From: Streptococcus mitis | GTDB lineage: Bacteria > Bacillota > Bacilli > Lactobacillales > Streptococcaceae | Direction: 5' to 3' | Assembly (NCBI RefSeq): GCF_009496285.1 | Contig: NZ_WIJK01000008.1 | Location: 1 to 64,000, forward strand | Length of the DNA stretch: 64,000 nucleotides | Shown here: positions 9,756 to 18,424 of the stretch, piece by piece | How the letters are laid out: each line of letters opens with the position of its first letter | Numbering within the stretch: the first letter of the stretch is position 1 | Program-made: the position numbers and the translations under genes | The notes under the pieces: generated by a model | What the model saw: the letters and a program-made list of their open reading frames with translations, nothing else | Told to the model about the DNA's origin: nothing | Database searches by the model: none

Positions 9756-9920
9756 TTATTTTGGCAATCCTAACCAGATTGCAAAGAGAACTAGTGCTGT
9801 CCCAAGGCAGCTTGCCAAGATAGATGACAGATTAAACTTTTTCTCCTTTAGATGAGAAAATCCTATCTTCAAAGCGAAAAGACCAAGCAACATCGAACCA
9901 ATCATCAGATAAAATCCCAT
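9756..9920 (-). CDS. Small membrane protein of unknown function
   Basis: A 54-residue protein with two hydrophobic segments (about residues 3-22 and 35-51) around a short charged loop (HLKEKKFN). The start at 9920 is chosen because GGAGG lies eight bases before it; an in-frame ATG 15 bases upstream has no such site. It lies between the deformylase-like gene and the dispersed repeat, on the same strand. I do not recognise the family. Small genes of this kind are often missed by automatic annotation. Confidence 0.6.
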   Translation of the reverse strand: MGFYLMIGSMLLGLFALKIGFSHLKEKKFNLSSILASCLGTALVLFAIWLGLPK

Positions 9921-10039
9921 TTGACTGTCCTCCATTTATTATTCTTTCTTTCATTATCACAAATTTCAAACAAGAGTGCAAGAAAAACGAGGTTGTTTCC
10001 TTAAGCTTGAAGGATGTACCCTGATCTGGGATACAAAGC

Positions 10040-10450
10040 CTATATGATAATCCCTTCCAAATGATCCAATTCATGCTGACAAATCTGAGCCGGAAAACCT
10101 GTCAGGGTAATGGTCTTCTCTTGCCAATGAATATCTCTGTAACTCACTGTAATTTTTTCATATCTGGTTGTTGGTCTTACACCTGTCAAAGACAAGCAAC
10201 CTTCCTCGGTCTCGTAAGGCCCTTCAAAAGACTTGAGAACGGGATTAAACATAACCATGGGAATCATGCCAATATTAAAAATAATAACACGTTTTTGTAC
10301 CCCAATCATATTGGCTGCTAGTCCTACACAGCTTTCACGGTTAGCCTGCAGAGTATCTTGCAAATCCTTTGCTAGGGGTAAATCTTCTTGGCTTGCAGGC
10401 TGGGATACCTGCGATAAAAACATCATATCTTTGACAATTTTCTTTTCCAA
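10040..10450 (-). CDS. Peptide deformylase-like protein with a substituted active-site residue
   Basis: A 136-residue protein of the polypeptide deformylase fold. The metal motifs EGCLSL (C85) and HELDH (H126, H130, with E127) are intact. The first conserved motif, normally GLAAPQ, reads GLAANM: the Gln that stabilises the transition state is Met48. Pneumococcus carries two deformylase homologues, and only the other one (DefB) is known to be the functional, essential enzyme; this gene matches the dispensable copy. The start is a TTG at 10450, nine bases after GGAGG. The protein ends shortly after the HELDH helix, near the minimum for the family. It may act on other substrates or be inactive. 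Confidence 0.8.
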   Translation of the reverse strand: MEKKIVKDMMFLSQVSQPASQEDLPLAKDLQDTLQANRESCVGLAANMIGVQKRVIIFNIGMIPMVMFNPVLKSFEGPYETEEGCLSLTGVRPTTRYEKITVSYRDIHWQEKTITLTGFPAQICQHELDHLEGIII

Positions 10451-10558
10451 CTACTCTTTCCTCCATCTTTCTCTCTACTTGATTATATCACAAAATCTTT
10501 GTCAGTTTATCTTATATAAAACCAAAAAAAGCCATCCGAAGATGACTTTTCATAGTGC

Positions 10559-13243
10559 TTAAATGGCGTTTTTATCTTTTCCGAGTGCTCGTTGGATTGC
10601 CTTAACAATTTCAACAAGGACAACAATCATAAGTGCTCCTACAGCAACCACTATCCATTGAGTCAAGCTCAAGTGAGACACGTGGAAGAGGTTATTAAAT
10701 CCAGGAACCAAAATTGTCACCACAAAGAGAACAAAGGCAACTGGGATAGACCAGTTAAAGGTCTTGTTGGTAAAGAGTCCCACTTTAAAGATAGATTGGT
10801 AAACAGACTTAACGTTAAAGGCATGGAGCAATTGAATCAAACCGAGAGTTGCAAAAGCCATGGTAAGGGCATCCGCATGGATTTCTGCATGACTTTGGTG
10901 CTCTGGGAAGAGAAGAGCCCAAGCATAAACACCTAGAACGAGCATAGTTTGGAAGATACCTTGATAAATGATTGCTCCGAAGACACCACCATCAAAGAAG
11001 TTAGACTTACGCCCACGAGGTTTGTGAGTCATGACGCCTGGCTCAGCTGGTTCCACACCAAGGGCGATGGCTGGGAGCGTGTCTGTTACCAGGTTAATCC
11101 ATAGCAAATGCACTGGTTGAAGCACATCCCAACCCAACAAGGTTGCAAAGAAGATGGTGAAAACTTCAGCCATATTAGCAGACAAGAGGTATTGGATGGA
11201 TTTTTGGATATTTGAGAAGACCTTACGTCCTTCTTCTACCGCTACGATAATGGTTGCAAAGTTATCATCAGCAAGGACCATATCAGAAGCTCCCTTAGAA
11301 ACTTCTGTACCTGTAATCCCCATACCGATACCAATGTCAGCTGTCTTAAGTGAAGGCGCATCGTTGACCCCATCACCCGTCATAGCGACAACCTTACCTT
11401 CATTTTGCCATGCTTTCACGATACGAACCTTGTGCTCAGGTGATACACGAGCATAAACAGAGTATTGCTTGAAGACTTTTTGGAATTCTTCATCAGTGAG
11501 TTCATTCAACTCAGCACCAGTGAAGACATGGTCTTCTGTATCATTTGGATCGATGATACCGAGACGTTTAGCGATAGCTTCCGCTGTATCTTGGTGGTCA
11601 CCCGTAATCATGATTGGACGGATACCCGCTTCCTTAGCGACACGAACAGCTTCTGCTGCTTCTGGACGCTCAGGGTCAATCATTCCGACCAAACCAGAGA
11701 AGATGAGGTCAGACTCAACGATTTCAGATTCCAAGGTTGGAATTTCGTTACTTGTCTTGTAAGCCATCATCAAGACACGGAGGGCTTGTTTAGCCAAGTC
11801 TTTGTTGGTTGCAAGGATAGCATTCTTGTCTTCTTCTGTGATTGGACGAACTTCCCCATTAACTTCAATACGAGACACACGCTTGAGCAATTGGTCAGGA
11901 GCACCCTTGACAGCGATAAAGTAAGAACCGTCTGCTTCCTTATGAATGGTAGACATGAGTTTACGGTCTGAGTCAAATGGCAATTCAGCTACACGTGGCT
12001 CATCCTTCAAGACTTCACGAACATCAAAGTTGTGGTCCAAACCAAACTGTACAAGAGCTGTCTCCGTTGGATCCCCAATCAGCTTACCAGATGGATCCAC
12101 CTTGGTATCGTTGGCAAAGTTCATGATACGTAGCGTATTGTTGTTTGCAGCAATTTCAGCTGCAGAGCTTTGCAATTGACCGTTAGTATAAACTTTTTCA
12201 ACAGTCATTTGGTTCATGGTCAAGGTACCTGTTTTATCAGATGCAATGATTTCTGTTGAACCAAGCGTTTCAACTGCTGGTAATTTACGAACAATCGAAT
12301 TACGTTTAGCAAGGGTTGTTGTTCCCAAAGAGAGAACGATAGTTACAATAGCAGGGAGACCTTCTGGAATCGCTGCAACCGCAAGAGCAACCGCAACCAT
12401 CAAGCCTTCCAACGGATGTTCACCACGAACGAAGACACCAACTAAGAAAGTGATAATCGCAATCACAACGATTAAGTAAGTCAAGGCTTTAGATAATTGT
12501 TCCAAGCTTTGCTTCAATGGTGTTTCTGTCTCATCGGCATTAGCCAACATATCTGCAATCTTACCAACTTCTGTATACATACCAGTATTGGTTACGACAC
12601 CAATACCACGACCGTAAGTTACGTTTGAGTTTTGATAACCCATGTTAACACGGTCCCCGATACCAGCATCCGTTTCAACAAGTCCTGTCACATCTTTTTC
12701 AACTGGGACAGATTCCCCTGTAAGAGCTGCTTCTTCAATTTTAAGAGAAGCTGCTTCAAACAAACGCATATCTGCAGGCACGACATCTCCCGCTTCAAGC
12801 AAGACGATGTCCCCAGGTACCAATTCTTTCGAGTCAATCTCAATGACATGACCATCACGACGAACACGGGCCATCGGGCTAGACATATTTTTCAGAGCTT
12901 CAATGGCTGCTTCTGCTTGCCCTTCTTGGTAAACCCCAAAGGCAGCATTCAAGACAACAACGGCTAAGATGATAATGGCATCCGTTAAACCGTCCATTCC
13001 TTCTGTAATCACAGAAAGTGCCGCTGCCGCAAGCAAGATGATAATCATCAAATCCTTAAATTGATCAAGGAATTTAGCTAGTAGGCTACGTTTCTCTCCC
13101 TCTTCCAACTCATTTCGACCATAAGTCGCTAAGCGTTCTTGAGCTTGGGCAGTTGACAAACCTTCAACAGATGAGTCCAGATTCTTTAGGACTTCTTCTG
13201 AGGTTTGTGTGTAAAACAAGTCTTTATTTTGTTCTTTTGACAA
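10559..13243 (-). CDS. caxP: Cation-transporting P-type ATPase (CaxP/MgtA type, Ca2+/Mn2+ export)
   Basis: An 894-residue P2-type ATPase. Visible motifs are TGES (actuator), PEGLP in helix M4, the phosphorylation site DKTGTLT (D336), and the hinge TGDGVNDAP; about ten membrane helices are expected. The pneumococcal counterpart (CaxP, also called MgtA) exports Ca2+ and Mn2+ and protects against excess of both. The start is a TTG at 13243: AAGGAGG stands eight bases before it, while upstream codons run through the leader hairpins. Expression is probably controlled by the Mn-sensing yybP-ykoY leader directly upstream. In pneumococcus mntE is the neighbour; here a glycosylation operon lies between. 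Confidence 0.92.
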   Translation of the reverse strand: MSKEQNKDLFYTQTSEEVLKNLDSSVEGLSTAQAQERLATYGRNELEEGEKRSLLAKFLDQFKDLMIIILLAAAALSVITEGMDGLTDAIIILAVVVLNAAFGVYQEGQAEAAIEALKNMSSPMARVRRDGHVIEIDSKELVPGDIVLLEAGDVVPADMRLFEAASLKIEEAALTGESVPVEKDVTGLVETDAGIGDRVNMGYQNSNVTYGRGIGVVTNTGMYTEVGKIADMLANADETETPLKQSLEQLSKALTYLIVVIAIITFLVGVFVRGEHPLEGLMVAVALAVAAIPEGLPAIVTIVLSLGTTTLAKRNSIVRKLPAVETLGSTEIIASDKTGTLTMNQMTVEKVYTNGQLQSSAAEIAANNNTLRIMNFANDTKVDPSGKLIGDPTETALVQFGLDHNFDVREVLKDEPRVAELPFDSDRKLMSTIHKEADGSYFIAVKGAPDQLLKRVSRIEVNGEVRPITEEDKNAILATNKDLAKQALRVLMMAYKTSNEIPTLESEIVESDLIFSGLVGMIDPERPEAAEAVRVAKEAGIRPIMITGDHQDTAEAIAKRLGIIDPNDTEDHVFTGAELNELTDEEFQKVFKQYSVYARVSPEHKVRIVKAWQNEGKVVAMTGDGVNDAPSLKTADIGIGMGITGTEVSKGASDMVLADDNFATIIVAVEEGRKVFSNIQKSIQYLLSANMAEVFTIFFATLLGWDVLQPVHLLWINLVTDTLPAIALGVEPAEPGVMTHKPRGRKSNFFDGGVFGAIIYQGIFQTMLVLGVYAWALLFPEHQSHAEIHADALTMAFATLGLIQLLHAFNVKSVYQSIFKVGLFTNKTFNWSIPVAFVLFVVTILVPGFNNLFHVSHLSLTQWIVVAVGALMIVVLVEIVKAIQRALGKDKNAI

Positions 13244-13273
13244 AACAGTCTCCTCCTTTTTGGCCTCTTTTAC

Positions 13274-13309
13274 AAAAAAAGAGACCTGTTTTTTAAAAAA
13301 ACAAGTCTC
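13274..13309 (-). terminator. Riboswitch-controlled terminator in the caxP leader
   Basis: On the minus strand GAGACTTG plus T run pairs with A run plus CAGGTCTC and is followed by seven T. It sits between the aptamer and the caxP ribosome-binding site, where it can switch off transcription. Mn binding to the aptamer would be expected to favour the anti-terminated form. Confidence 0.85.
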
Positions 13310-13311
13310 GC

Positions 13312-13390
13312 TGTTTAATATAGTGCCGGAAATAATTCGGAATGACGACACTATCGCGGTTAACCGCCAGCTACTCCCTTGAGTAGTTCT
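13312..13390 (-). ncRNA. yybP-ykoY (manganese) riboswitch aptamer
   Basis: Read on the minus strand, the leader shows a closing stem (AGTG near both ends), the AAGGGAGTAGC entry motif, and the conserved TGTCGTCATTCC loop, in the order typical for the yybP-ykoY class. The class senses Mn2+. A Mn-activated riboswitch in front of this same ATPase gene has been described in Streptococcus, which fits. It is followed by an intrinsic terminator and the TTG start of caxP. Confidence 0.88.
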
Positions 13391-13418
13391 ATTATATCAG
13401 AATTTCAAAAGTTTTCAA
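13391..13418 (-). promoter_or_regulatory. Promoter of the riboswitch-caxP transcript
   Basis: -10 TATAAT (revcomp of 13391-13396) and -35 TTGAAA (revcomp of 13413-13418) with a 16-base spacer, just ahead of the aptamer. Confidence 0.75.
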
Positions 13419-13432
13419 GTTTTGAGGTGAGG

Positions 13433-14401
13433 TTACTCATCACTCTCATCATAGGTGCGATCGCTGATAATATATCTTGGACGTTTTTTCGTTTCTAGAT
13501 AGATTTTTCCGATATATTCCCCAATTACACCAAGACTAATGAGTTGAACCCCGCCAAGTAAGCTTACAATTGCGTAGGTACTGGCCCAACCAGCTACTAC
13601 TGTACCAGCAAATTTGCTCCACAAAACCCAGATGATCAACAAAAAACTAAACAGTGAAGTCATAACTCCCAAGCTAGTAATCAAACGGATTGGTTTAATC
13701 GATAAGCTAGTAATTCCATCCATAGCTAGACCAAGCATTTTAGAGAGTGGATAGTGACTCTCACCAGCAATCCGTTCATGACGTTTATAGGTCACGTAGG
13801 AATACTTAAATCCTACAAGAGGCATCAGTCCACGAAGGAATAAGTTGACTTCTTTAAACTTGGATAATTCCTGTAGAAATCGTTTTGAGACTAAACGATA
13901 ATCAGCATGATTAAAAACGACATCCGCTCCAAATAAATGCATCACTTTATAGAATCCCTCTGCTGTAATACGTTTAAAAGCCGAATCTGTCTCTCGGTTA
14001 TCACGAACGCCGTAGACAATCTCTGAACCTGACTTATATTCAGCAATCATCTGATTCATACAATCAATATCATCTTGACCATCTGCATCAATGGTAATCA
14101 CGATATCCGCAAATTCTGCAGCTTCATACATCCCAGCAAGAACACTACTTTGATGACCACGGTTTCGACTTTGAGAAATACCTACAACAAATGGATTCGA
14201 TGAAGCATATTCTTGGATAAGTTCCCAAGTTTTATCCTTACTGCCATCATTGACATACATGACCTTACTTAATGGATGGACTTCTTGGTTTTTCACAAGC
14301 TCCTCTATTTTTCCCACAAACATTGGGTTAGTATGAGGCAATACCTGCTCTTCGTTATAACATGGAATCACGATATATAAAATCGGATTATTTCTACTCA
14401 T
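13433..14401 (-). CDS. Membrane-bound family 2 glycosyltransferase (GtrB-like)
   Basis: A 322-residue polyprenyl-phosphate sugar transferase type protein: a GT-A fold with IVIPCYNEE, VNDGSKD and the DxD-region ITIDADGQDD, followed by two C-terminal membrane helices (about residues 229-252 and 273-298). Such enzymes move a sugar from a nucleotide donor to a lipid carrier on the inner face of the membrane. It is the third gene of a three-gene unit and overlaps the acyltransferase gene by eight bases; AGGAGA precedes its ATG. The sugar is unknown. With the large membrane protein two genes upstream it could form a carrier-sugar/transfer pair. Confidence 0.82.
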   Translation of the reverse strand: MSRNNPILYIVIPCYNEEQVLPHTNPMFVGKIEELVKNQEVHPLSKVMYVNDGSKDKTWELIQEYASSNPFVVGISQSRNRGHQSSVLAGMYEAAEFADIVITIDADGQDDIDCMNQMIAEYKSGSEIVYGVRDNRETDSAFKRITAEGFYKVMHLFGADVVFNHADYRLVSKRFLQELSKFKEVNLFLRGLMPLVGFKYSYVTYKRHERIAGESHYPLSKMLGLAMDGITSLSIKPIRLITSLGVMTSLFSFLLIIWVLWSKFAGTVVAGWASTYAIVSLLGGVQLISLGVIGEYIGKIYLETKKRPRYIISDRTYDESDE

Positions 14402-15425
14402 TTTTGTCTCCTAACCTCTTAAATCCAAAAGGGAAATTAGTCCCTCTAAATACTCTGACAATCAATTCACACCCTACCAAAGTCAATATTGTCACAACAC
14501 TTGTTGTAATATAGGCATTCACAAAAATACCGGTATATCTTGTAGATAATTGTAAAACTAATTTTTCTACCAATACTAAAACAATCGGGGCATGGACACC
14601 ATAGTAAATCAAGGTTCTTTGACCGATTGATTTCAAGAGAGTCATTTCAGGAATTGACTTAAAGAATATGAGGGTGGACCATATACCTGAAATTGCAGCA
14701 ATGTAAAACAAGAGATGGTTTCCAATCTGTTGATAGTAAAGATCAACAATCTGTTTCCCGCTCAAATTATAGTTTAGTTTACCTATCACCATAGTTAGCA
14801 ATAAGGCAAGCGGCAAATAATAAATTGCAAAAAACTTTTCCATCTGCGCTAAATATTTTCTCACTCCGACACCTAAGAGTGTAAAGATAATGGCTACAGG
14901 GACCAGGTCAATATTCCAGATAAGATAAAAATGCCAAGCATAGATTTTTTGCCCTAAAATGACTAGAAGCAAGAGTGATACACTAATCAAAAACCATTGG
15001 ATAATGGTCCATTTTTTTCTGAGAATAAAGTAACTAAAAACATGTGCTAAAAACATGACATTCAGAAACCATAACTGAAAATAAACATGCAAGCGGTCTG
15101 ACAACAATAACTGTTTAGTAAAATGAATAAGATTAAAACTAAACACTTGTTCAGGATACATGACAAAGAGTTGAAAGAGAAAAACAAAAATATTCAGGCA
15201 AAAAAAGGGAACGACCAAACTTTTCACCTTGCTAAGAAAATATTCCTTAAATGTTTTGTATTTAGTGACATTTAAAGTAAAACCTGACAAGAAGAAAAAT
15301 AAGGGGATATGAAAAACATAGAGGAGTATTTTTGCACCAAGAGGCACAAAACTGCTATGCCCTATAATAACAAGTATAATCGCTAGCCCCTTAGCCATAT
15401 CTAGGTAACCTATGCGCTTTTTCAT
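14394..15425 (-). CDS. Membrane acyltransferase (acyltransferase family 3)
   Basis: A 343-residue protein with about ten hydrophobic helices. It opens with YLDMAKGLAIILVIIGHSSF, the N-terminal motif of acyltransferase-3 enzymes including the catalytic-type His22, and a PLFFFLSGF motif follows. The family O-acetylates (or otherwise acylates) sugars of surface glycans and peptidoglycan. It starts two bases after the stop of the upstream membrane protein gene and overlaps the GtrB-like gene, so the three are one operon. The substrate is probably the glycan made by its neighbours (inference). Confidence 0.8.
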   Translation of the reverse strand: MKKRIGYLDMAKGLAIILVIIGHSSFVPLGAKILLYVFHIPLFFFLSGFTLNVTKYKTFKEYFLSKVKSLVVPFFCLNIFVFLFQLFVMYPEQVFSFNLIHFTKQLLLSDRLHVYFQLWFLNVMFLAHVFSYFILRKKWTIIQWFLISVSLLLLVILGQKIYAWHFYLIWNIDLVPVAIIFTLLGVGVRKYLAQMEKFFAIYYLPLALLLTMVIGKLNYNLSGKQIVDLYYQQIGNHLLFYIAAISGIWSTLIFFKSIPEMTLLKSIGQRTLIYYGVHAPIVLVLVEKLVLQLSTRYTGIFVNAYITTSVVTILTLVGCELIVRVFRGTNFPFGFKRLGDKNE

Positions 15426-15426
15426 C

Positions 15427-17037
15427 CTATCTATCTTCTCCTGTTCTTAGTCGATAAAGATTCATATCAGAAGTGACCAACTCAACTTCTTCAAAATAAA
15501 CATCTTTCTGGTAATGTTCTTTCATAATTTTTTTGACCCGATCCATATTTCCTGAGGAAGGTGACCAAAAGAATAGGATGTTCTCCTTATCTAAAGCCGA
15601 TGAAAGAAGATTACTAGGGTCCTCCACATTGTAGTTTTCCATTAATTGATAGTAATGTGGCGAAAAAGTTTGCCAGTTACCTAAGGTTGTTGTATTTTCA
15701 ATCAACTGATCAGGCTTCCTTCTAATCGTAGCCAAGCTCGGTTGAGAATTGACAAGTGTTCCATAGCCACCAAAAACAAGCAATTTATCAGAATGTTTTT
15801 CCACTACATCATGATACTCTGTTACCATTGATGATTGAATGATTGGAAACCAGTAAAGTTCTTGTCCCACACTATTTACCCAGGCCATACTCGCCAGCAT
15901 TCCTACAAGTTGTAAACTATAAAAAATTCCTCTTTTTTTCAACAGTTTGCGCTTAGTGTAAAATAAAGGAGCATAGTAGATAAAAAAGATTAAAAAGCTA
16001 ATGATAATTGGGATATAGACACGTTCTACTACTCTCTGCCTAACAAATAGTGCACCGATTAGTACAAATGGAACAAGCGGGAGTAACCAGCCATAGACTT
16101 TCTTAGGCTTAAAGAACAAAAACCAGCCAACCATAACAAGAAGAAAGGTTGTCAAAATGATATTTTGGAAATAATCTTTCACCATCTGAAATACATTAAA
16201 GGAGTATTTCTCAGAGAAAGAACGTACGGATTGAATTTTTGTTAACAACTCATTGTTCAAAGCATCTTTTTCTGCAAACAACCAGTAGGTTGAAGCAGAT
16301 AAGTCGTTTTCACTGACCCCCAATTCTTGAAATTCCTTGGCATGCTTCTCATACTCAATCGCAGGGAAATCTCTCAAATTGGTACTTAGAGTATTCCAAT
16401 TTAGGTATTCTTGAACACCTGGTCTCATTAAGGTATAAATTTTATTGGAAGCAAAGATAAATAAAATGGCAGCAGATAACAAGAATAATTCTTTTTTCTT
16501 TTTTCCTTTGATGACTTCAAAAGCTAGAAACGGCAGTAAAAGTAGCAATAAACTGGCAATGATTTGCGGTCTAATCGACAATCCAATCAGAGACAACAGA
16601 GCTCCTACGATGTATTTTCTATCGAATAATAAAAGTATCCCTGCTGTAGACAACAAATAAGCAATTACTGAAAACGAGAAATACTTCATCAAAATCATTT
16701 GAAGTATAACAAGTAGGGGAAGAACAAAATAAAGTTTCTTCCTGAAAAAAGAATCCAAGTATACACTAAAGCTCAAGCAAAAACTAAGGGCTAGGAAAAT
16801 AAAATAAACATTCCAAGTTGTAAACAATTGCTGAAGGAATACTAAAGCAGATGACAACATAATCCCAATGTAAGGGAGCAACATATTATCACCAGATAGT
16901 ATGGTTTGATTGACCATGATATCATCTACGACTGGATATTCAAAGCCTTTCATCAATCTATATCCATAAAAAATAAAAAATGGTAGCACAATCAAACCAA
17001 TGCGAATCATTCTATCTGTGATTTGTTTTTGGGTCAT
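15427..17037 (-). CDS. Polytopic membrane protein, probable GT-C-type glycosyltransferase
   Basis: A 536-residue protein with about eleven hydrophobic helices in the first 380 residues and a soluble C-terminal part of about 150 residues. An acidic pair (D38-D39 in PVVDDIMVNQ) lies in the first predicted outside loop, the place of the catalytic acid in GT-C enzymes and in Gtr-type glucosyltransferases that use lipid-linked sugar. I cannot name the family with certainty; a Gtr-II-like glucosyltransferase is the best guess. As first gene of the operon with the acyltransferase and GtrB-like enzyme, it is the likely outside transferase. The region is more AT-rich than its neighbours, suggesting transfer. 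Confidence 0.65.
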   Translation of the reverse strand: MTQKQITDRMIRIGLIVLPFFIFYGYRLMKGFEYPVVDDIMVNQTILSGDNMLLPYIGIMLSSALVFLQQLFTTWNVYFIFLALSFCLSFSVYLDSFFRKKLYFVLPLLVILQMILMKYFSFSVIAYLLSTAGILLLFDRKYIVGALLSLIGLSIRPQIIASLLLLLLPFLAFEVIKGKKKKELFLLSAAILFIFASNKIYTLMRPGVQEYLNWNTLSTNLRDFPAIEYEKHAKEFQELGVSENDLSASTYWLFAEKDALNNELLTKIQSVRSFSEKYSFNVFQMVKDYFQNIILTTFLLVMVGWFLFFKPKKVYGWLLPLVPFVLIGALFVRQRVVERVYIPIIISFLIFFIYYAPLFYTKRKLLKKRGIFYSLQLVGMLASMAWVNSVGQELYWFPIIQSSMVTEYHDVVEKHSDKLLVFGGYGTLVNSQPSLATIRRKPDQLIENTTTLGNWQTFSPHYYQLMENYNVEDPSNLLSSALDKENILFFWSPSSGNMDRVKKIMKEHYQKDVYFEEVELVTSDMNLYRLRTGEDR

Positions 17038-17132
17038 GGAAAACTCTCTCTAAAATTATGATTACTTTATATTCTATCATATTTCAATCAAAAAATCTGT
17101 TGAATCAATGCAAATCTCCCCAACCACTCCAT

Positions 17133-17161
17133 TTGAATTTTCCTTACAAAACCAGTATAAT
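17133..17161 (+). promoter_or_regulatory. Promoter of mntE
   Basis: -35 TTGAAT (17133-17138), 17-base spacer, -10 TATAAT (17156-17161), about 33 bases before the start codon. No riboswitch-like leader is present. Confidence 0.8.
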
Positions 17162-17194
17162 GATAGAATACAAAAATTCTAGGAAGAGAGTCAG

Positions 17195-18385
17195 ATGAAT
17201 CAATCAGTTTCAAATTTGAAATTAGCTGAGCGAGGTGCTATTATTAGCATCTTGACCTACCTTTTCTTGTCAGCAGCTAAGTTAGCAGCGGGCCACCTCC
17301 TTCACTCGTCCAGTTTGGTGGCGGATGGTTTCAACAACGTTTCTGATATCATCGGAAATGTTGCCCTCCTCATAGGGATTCGATTGGCCCGACAGCCAGC
17401 AGATAGAGACCATCGTTTCGGTCACTGGAAAATCGAGGACTTGGCAAGTCTTATCACCTCTATCATCATGTTCTATGTTGGTTTTGATGTTCTTCGCGAT
17501 ACGATTCAAAAGATTATCAGTCGCGAAGAAACTGTGATTGACCCACTTGGAGCGATTTTGGGAGTGGTTTCTGCAGTGATTATGTTTGGAGTCTATCTCT
17601 ACAACACTCACCTCAGCAAGCAATCCAAGTCTAAGGCACTGAAAGCAGCTGCCAAGGATAATCTATCAGATGCCGTCACCTCACTTGGAACCACCATCGC
17701 CATCCTAGCCAGCAGTTTTAACTTCCCTCTCGTGGATAAATTGGTTGCCATCGTTATTACCTTCTTTATCCTCAAAACTGCCTATGATATCTTTATCGAG
17801 TCATCCTTCAGCCTTTCAGATGGTTTTGATGAACACTTGCTCGAAGATTACCAAAAGGCTATCATGGAAATCCCTAAGATTAGCAAAGTCAAATCACAAC
17901 GGGGTCGTACTTATGGAAGTAATATTTATCTAGATATTACTCTCGAGATGAACCCGGATCTCTCTGTTTTTGAGAGTCACGAAATTACTGACCATGTCGA
18001 ATCCATGCTGACAGAACGCTTTGGTGTCTTTGATACCGATATTCACATTGAACCAGCACCGATTCCTGAAGATGAAATTCTAGATAATGTCTATAAAAAA
18101 TTGCTCATGAGAGAGCAACTAATTGACCAAGGAAATCAATTGGAAGAATTACTGGCTGAAGATTTCATTTATATTCGCCAAGACGGACTAGAACTAGACA
18201 AGAAAGCCTATAAGGAGGAAAAAGAATTAACCTCTGCTATCAAGGAACTTCACTTGACGTCCATTAGTCAGAAGACAAAACTCATCCGCTATCAGATTGG
18301 GGACACCATCCATACAAGTATCTGGCGCAGACATGAAACTTGGCAAAATATATTCCATCAGGAAACGAAAATTGAAAAAGACTAA
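17195..18385 (+). CDS. mntE: Cation diffusion facilitator, manganese exporter MntE
   Basis: A 396-residue CDF transporter. The N-terminal half has about six helices with the metal-site motif LVADGFNNVSD (D44, N47, D51) and the family sequence DHRFGHWKIE; the C-terminal half is cytoplasmic and carries the CDF dimerisation domain plus an extra ~100-residue tail typical of streptococcal MntE. The pneumococcal protein exports Mn2+ and matters for Mn tolerance and oxidative stress. Start at ATG 17195 with AGGAAGAG upstream. It is single-gene, ends in a hairpin shared with scrK, and in pneumococcus neighbours the P-type ATPase that here lies beyond the glycan operon. Confidence 0.92.
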   Translation: MNQSVSNLKLAERGAIISILTYLFLSAAKLAAGHLLHSSSLVADGFNNVSDIIGNVALLIGIRLARQPADRDHRFGHWKIEDLASLITSIIMFYVGFDVLRDTIQKIISREETVIDPLGAILGVVSAVIMFGVYLYNTHLSKQSKSKALKAAAKDNLSDAVTSLGTTIAILASSFNFPLVDKLVAIVITFFILKTAYDIFIESSFSLSDGFDEHLLEDYQKAIMEIPKISKVKSQRGRTYGSNIYLDITLEMNPDLSVFESHEITDHVESMLTERFGVFDTDIHIEPAPIPEDEILDNVYKKLLMREQLIDQGNQLEELLAEDFIYIRQDGLELDKKAYKEEKELTSAIKELHLTSISQKTKLIRYQIGDTIHTSIWRRHETWQNIFHQETKIEKD

Positions 18386-18390
18386 AGAAA

Positions 18391-18419
18391 GAGGCCGGGA
18401 CAAATCCCGACCTCATTTT
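18391..18419. terminator. Terminator between mntE and scrK
   Basis: GAGGCCGGGA and TCCCGACCTC form the stem with a four-base CAAA loop, followed by ATTTTT. It serves mntE and can also act on scrK transcripts. The stem resembles the ends of the dispersed repeat at 49347-49518. Confidence 0.85.
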
Positions 18420-18424
18420 TATGC

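Noticed and set aside
10559..13351. Longer start for the P-type ATPase at 13351
   Set aside because: The first 36 codons would run through the aptamer-terminator region; the TTG at 13243 has a correct ribosome-binding site.
18391..18419. Remnant mobile element
   Set aside because: Only a terminator-sized hairpin is present; similarity to the dispersed repeat ends is noted under findings but no full element exists.
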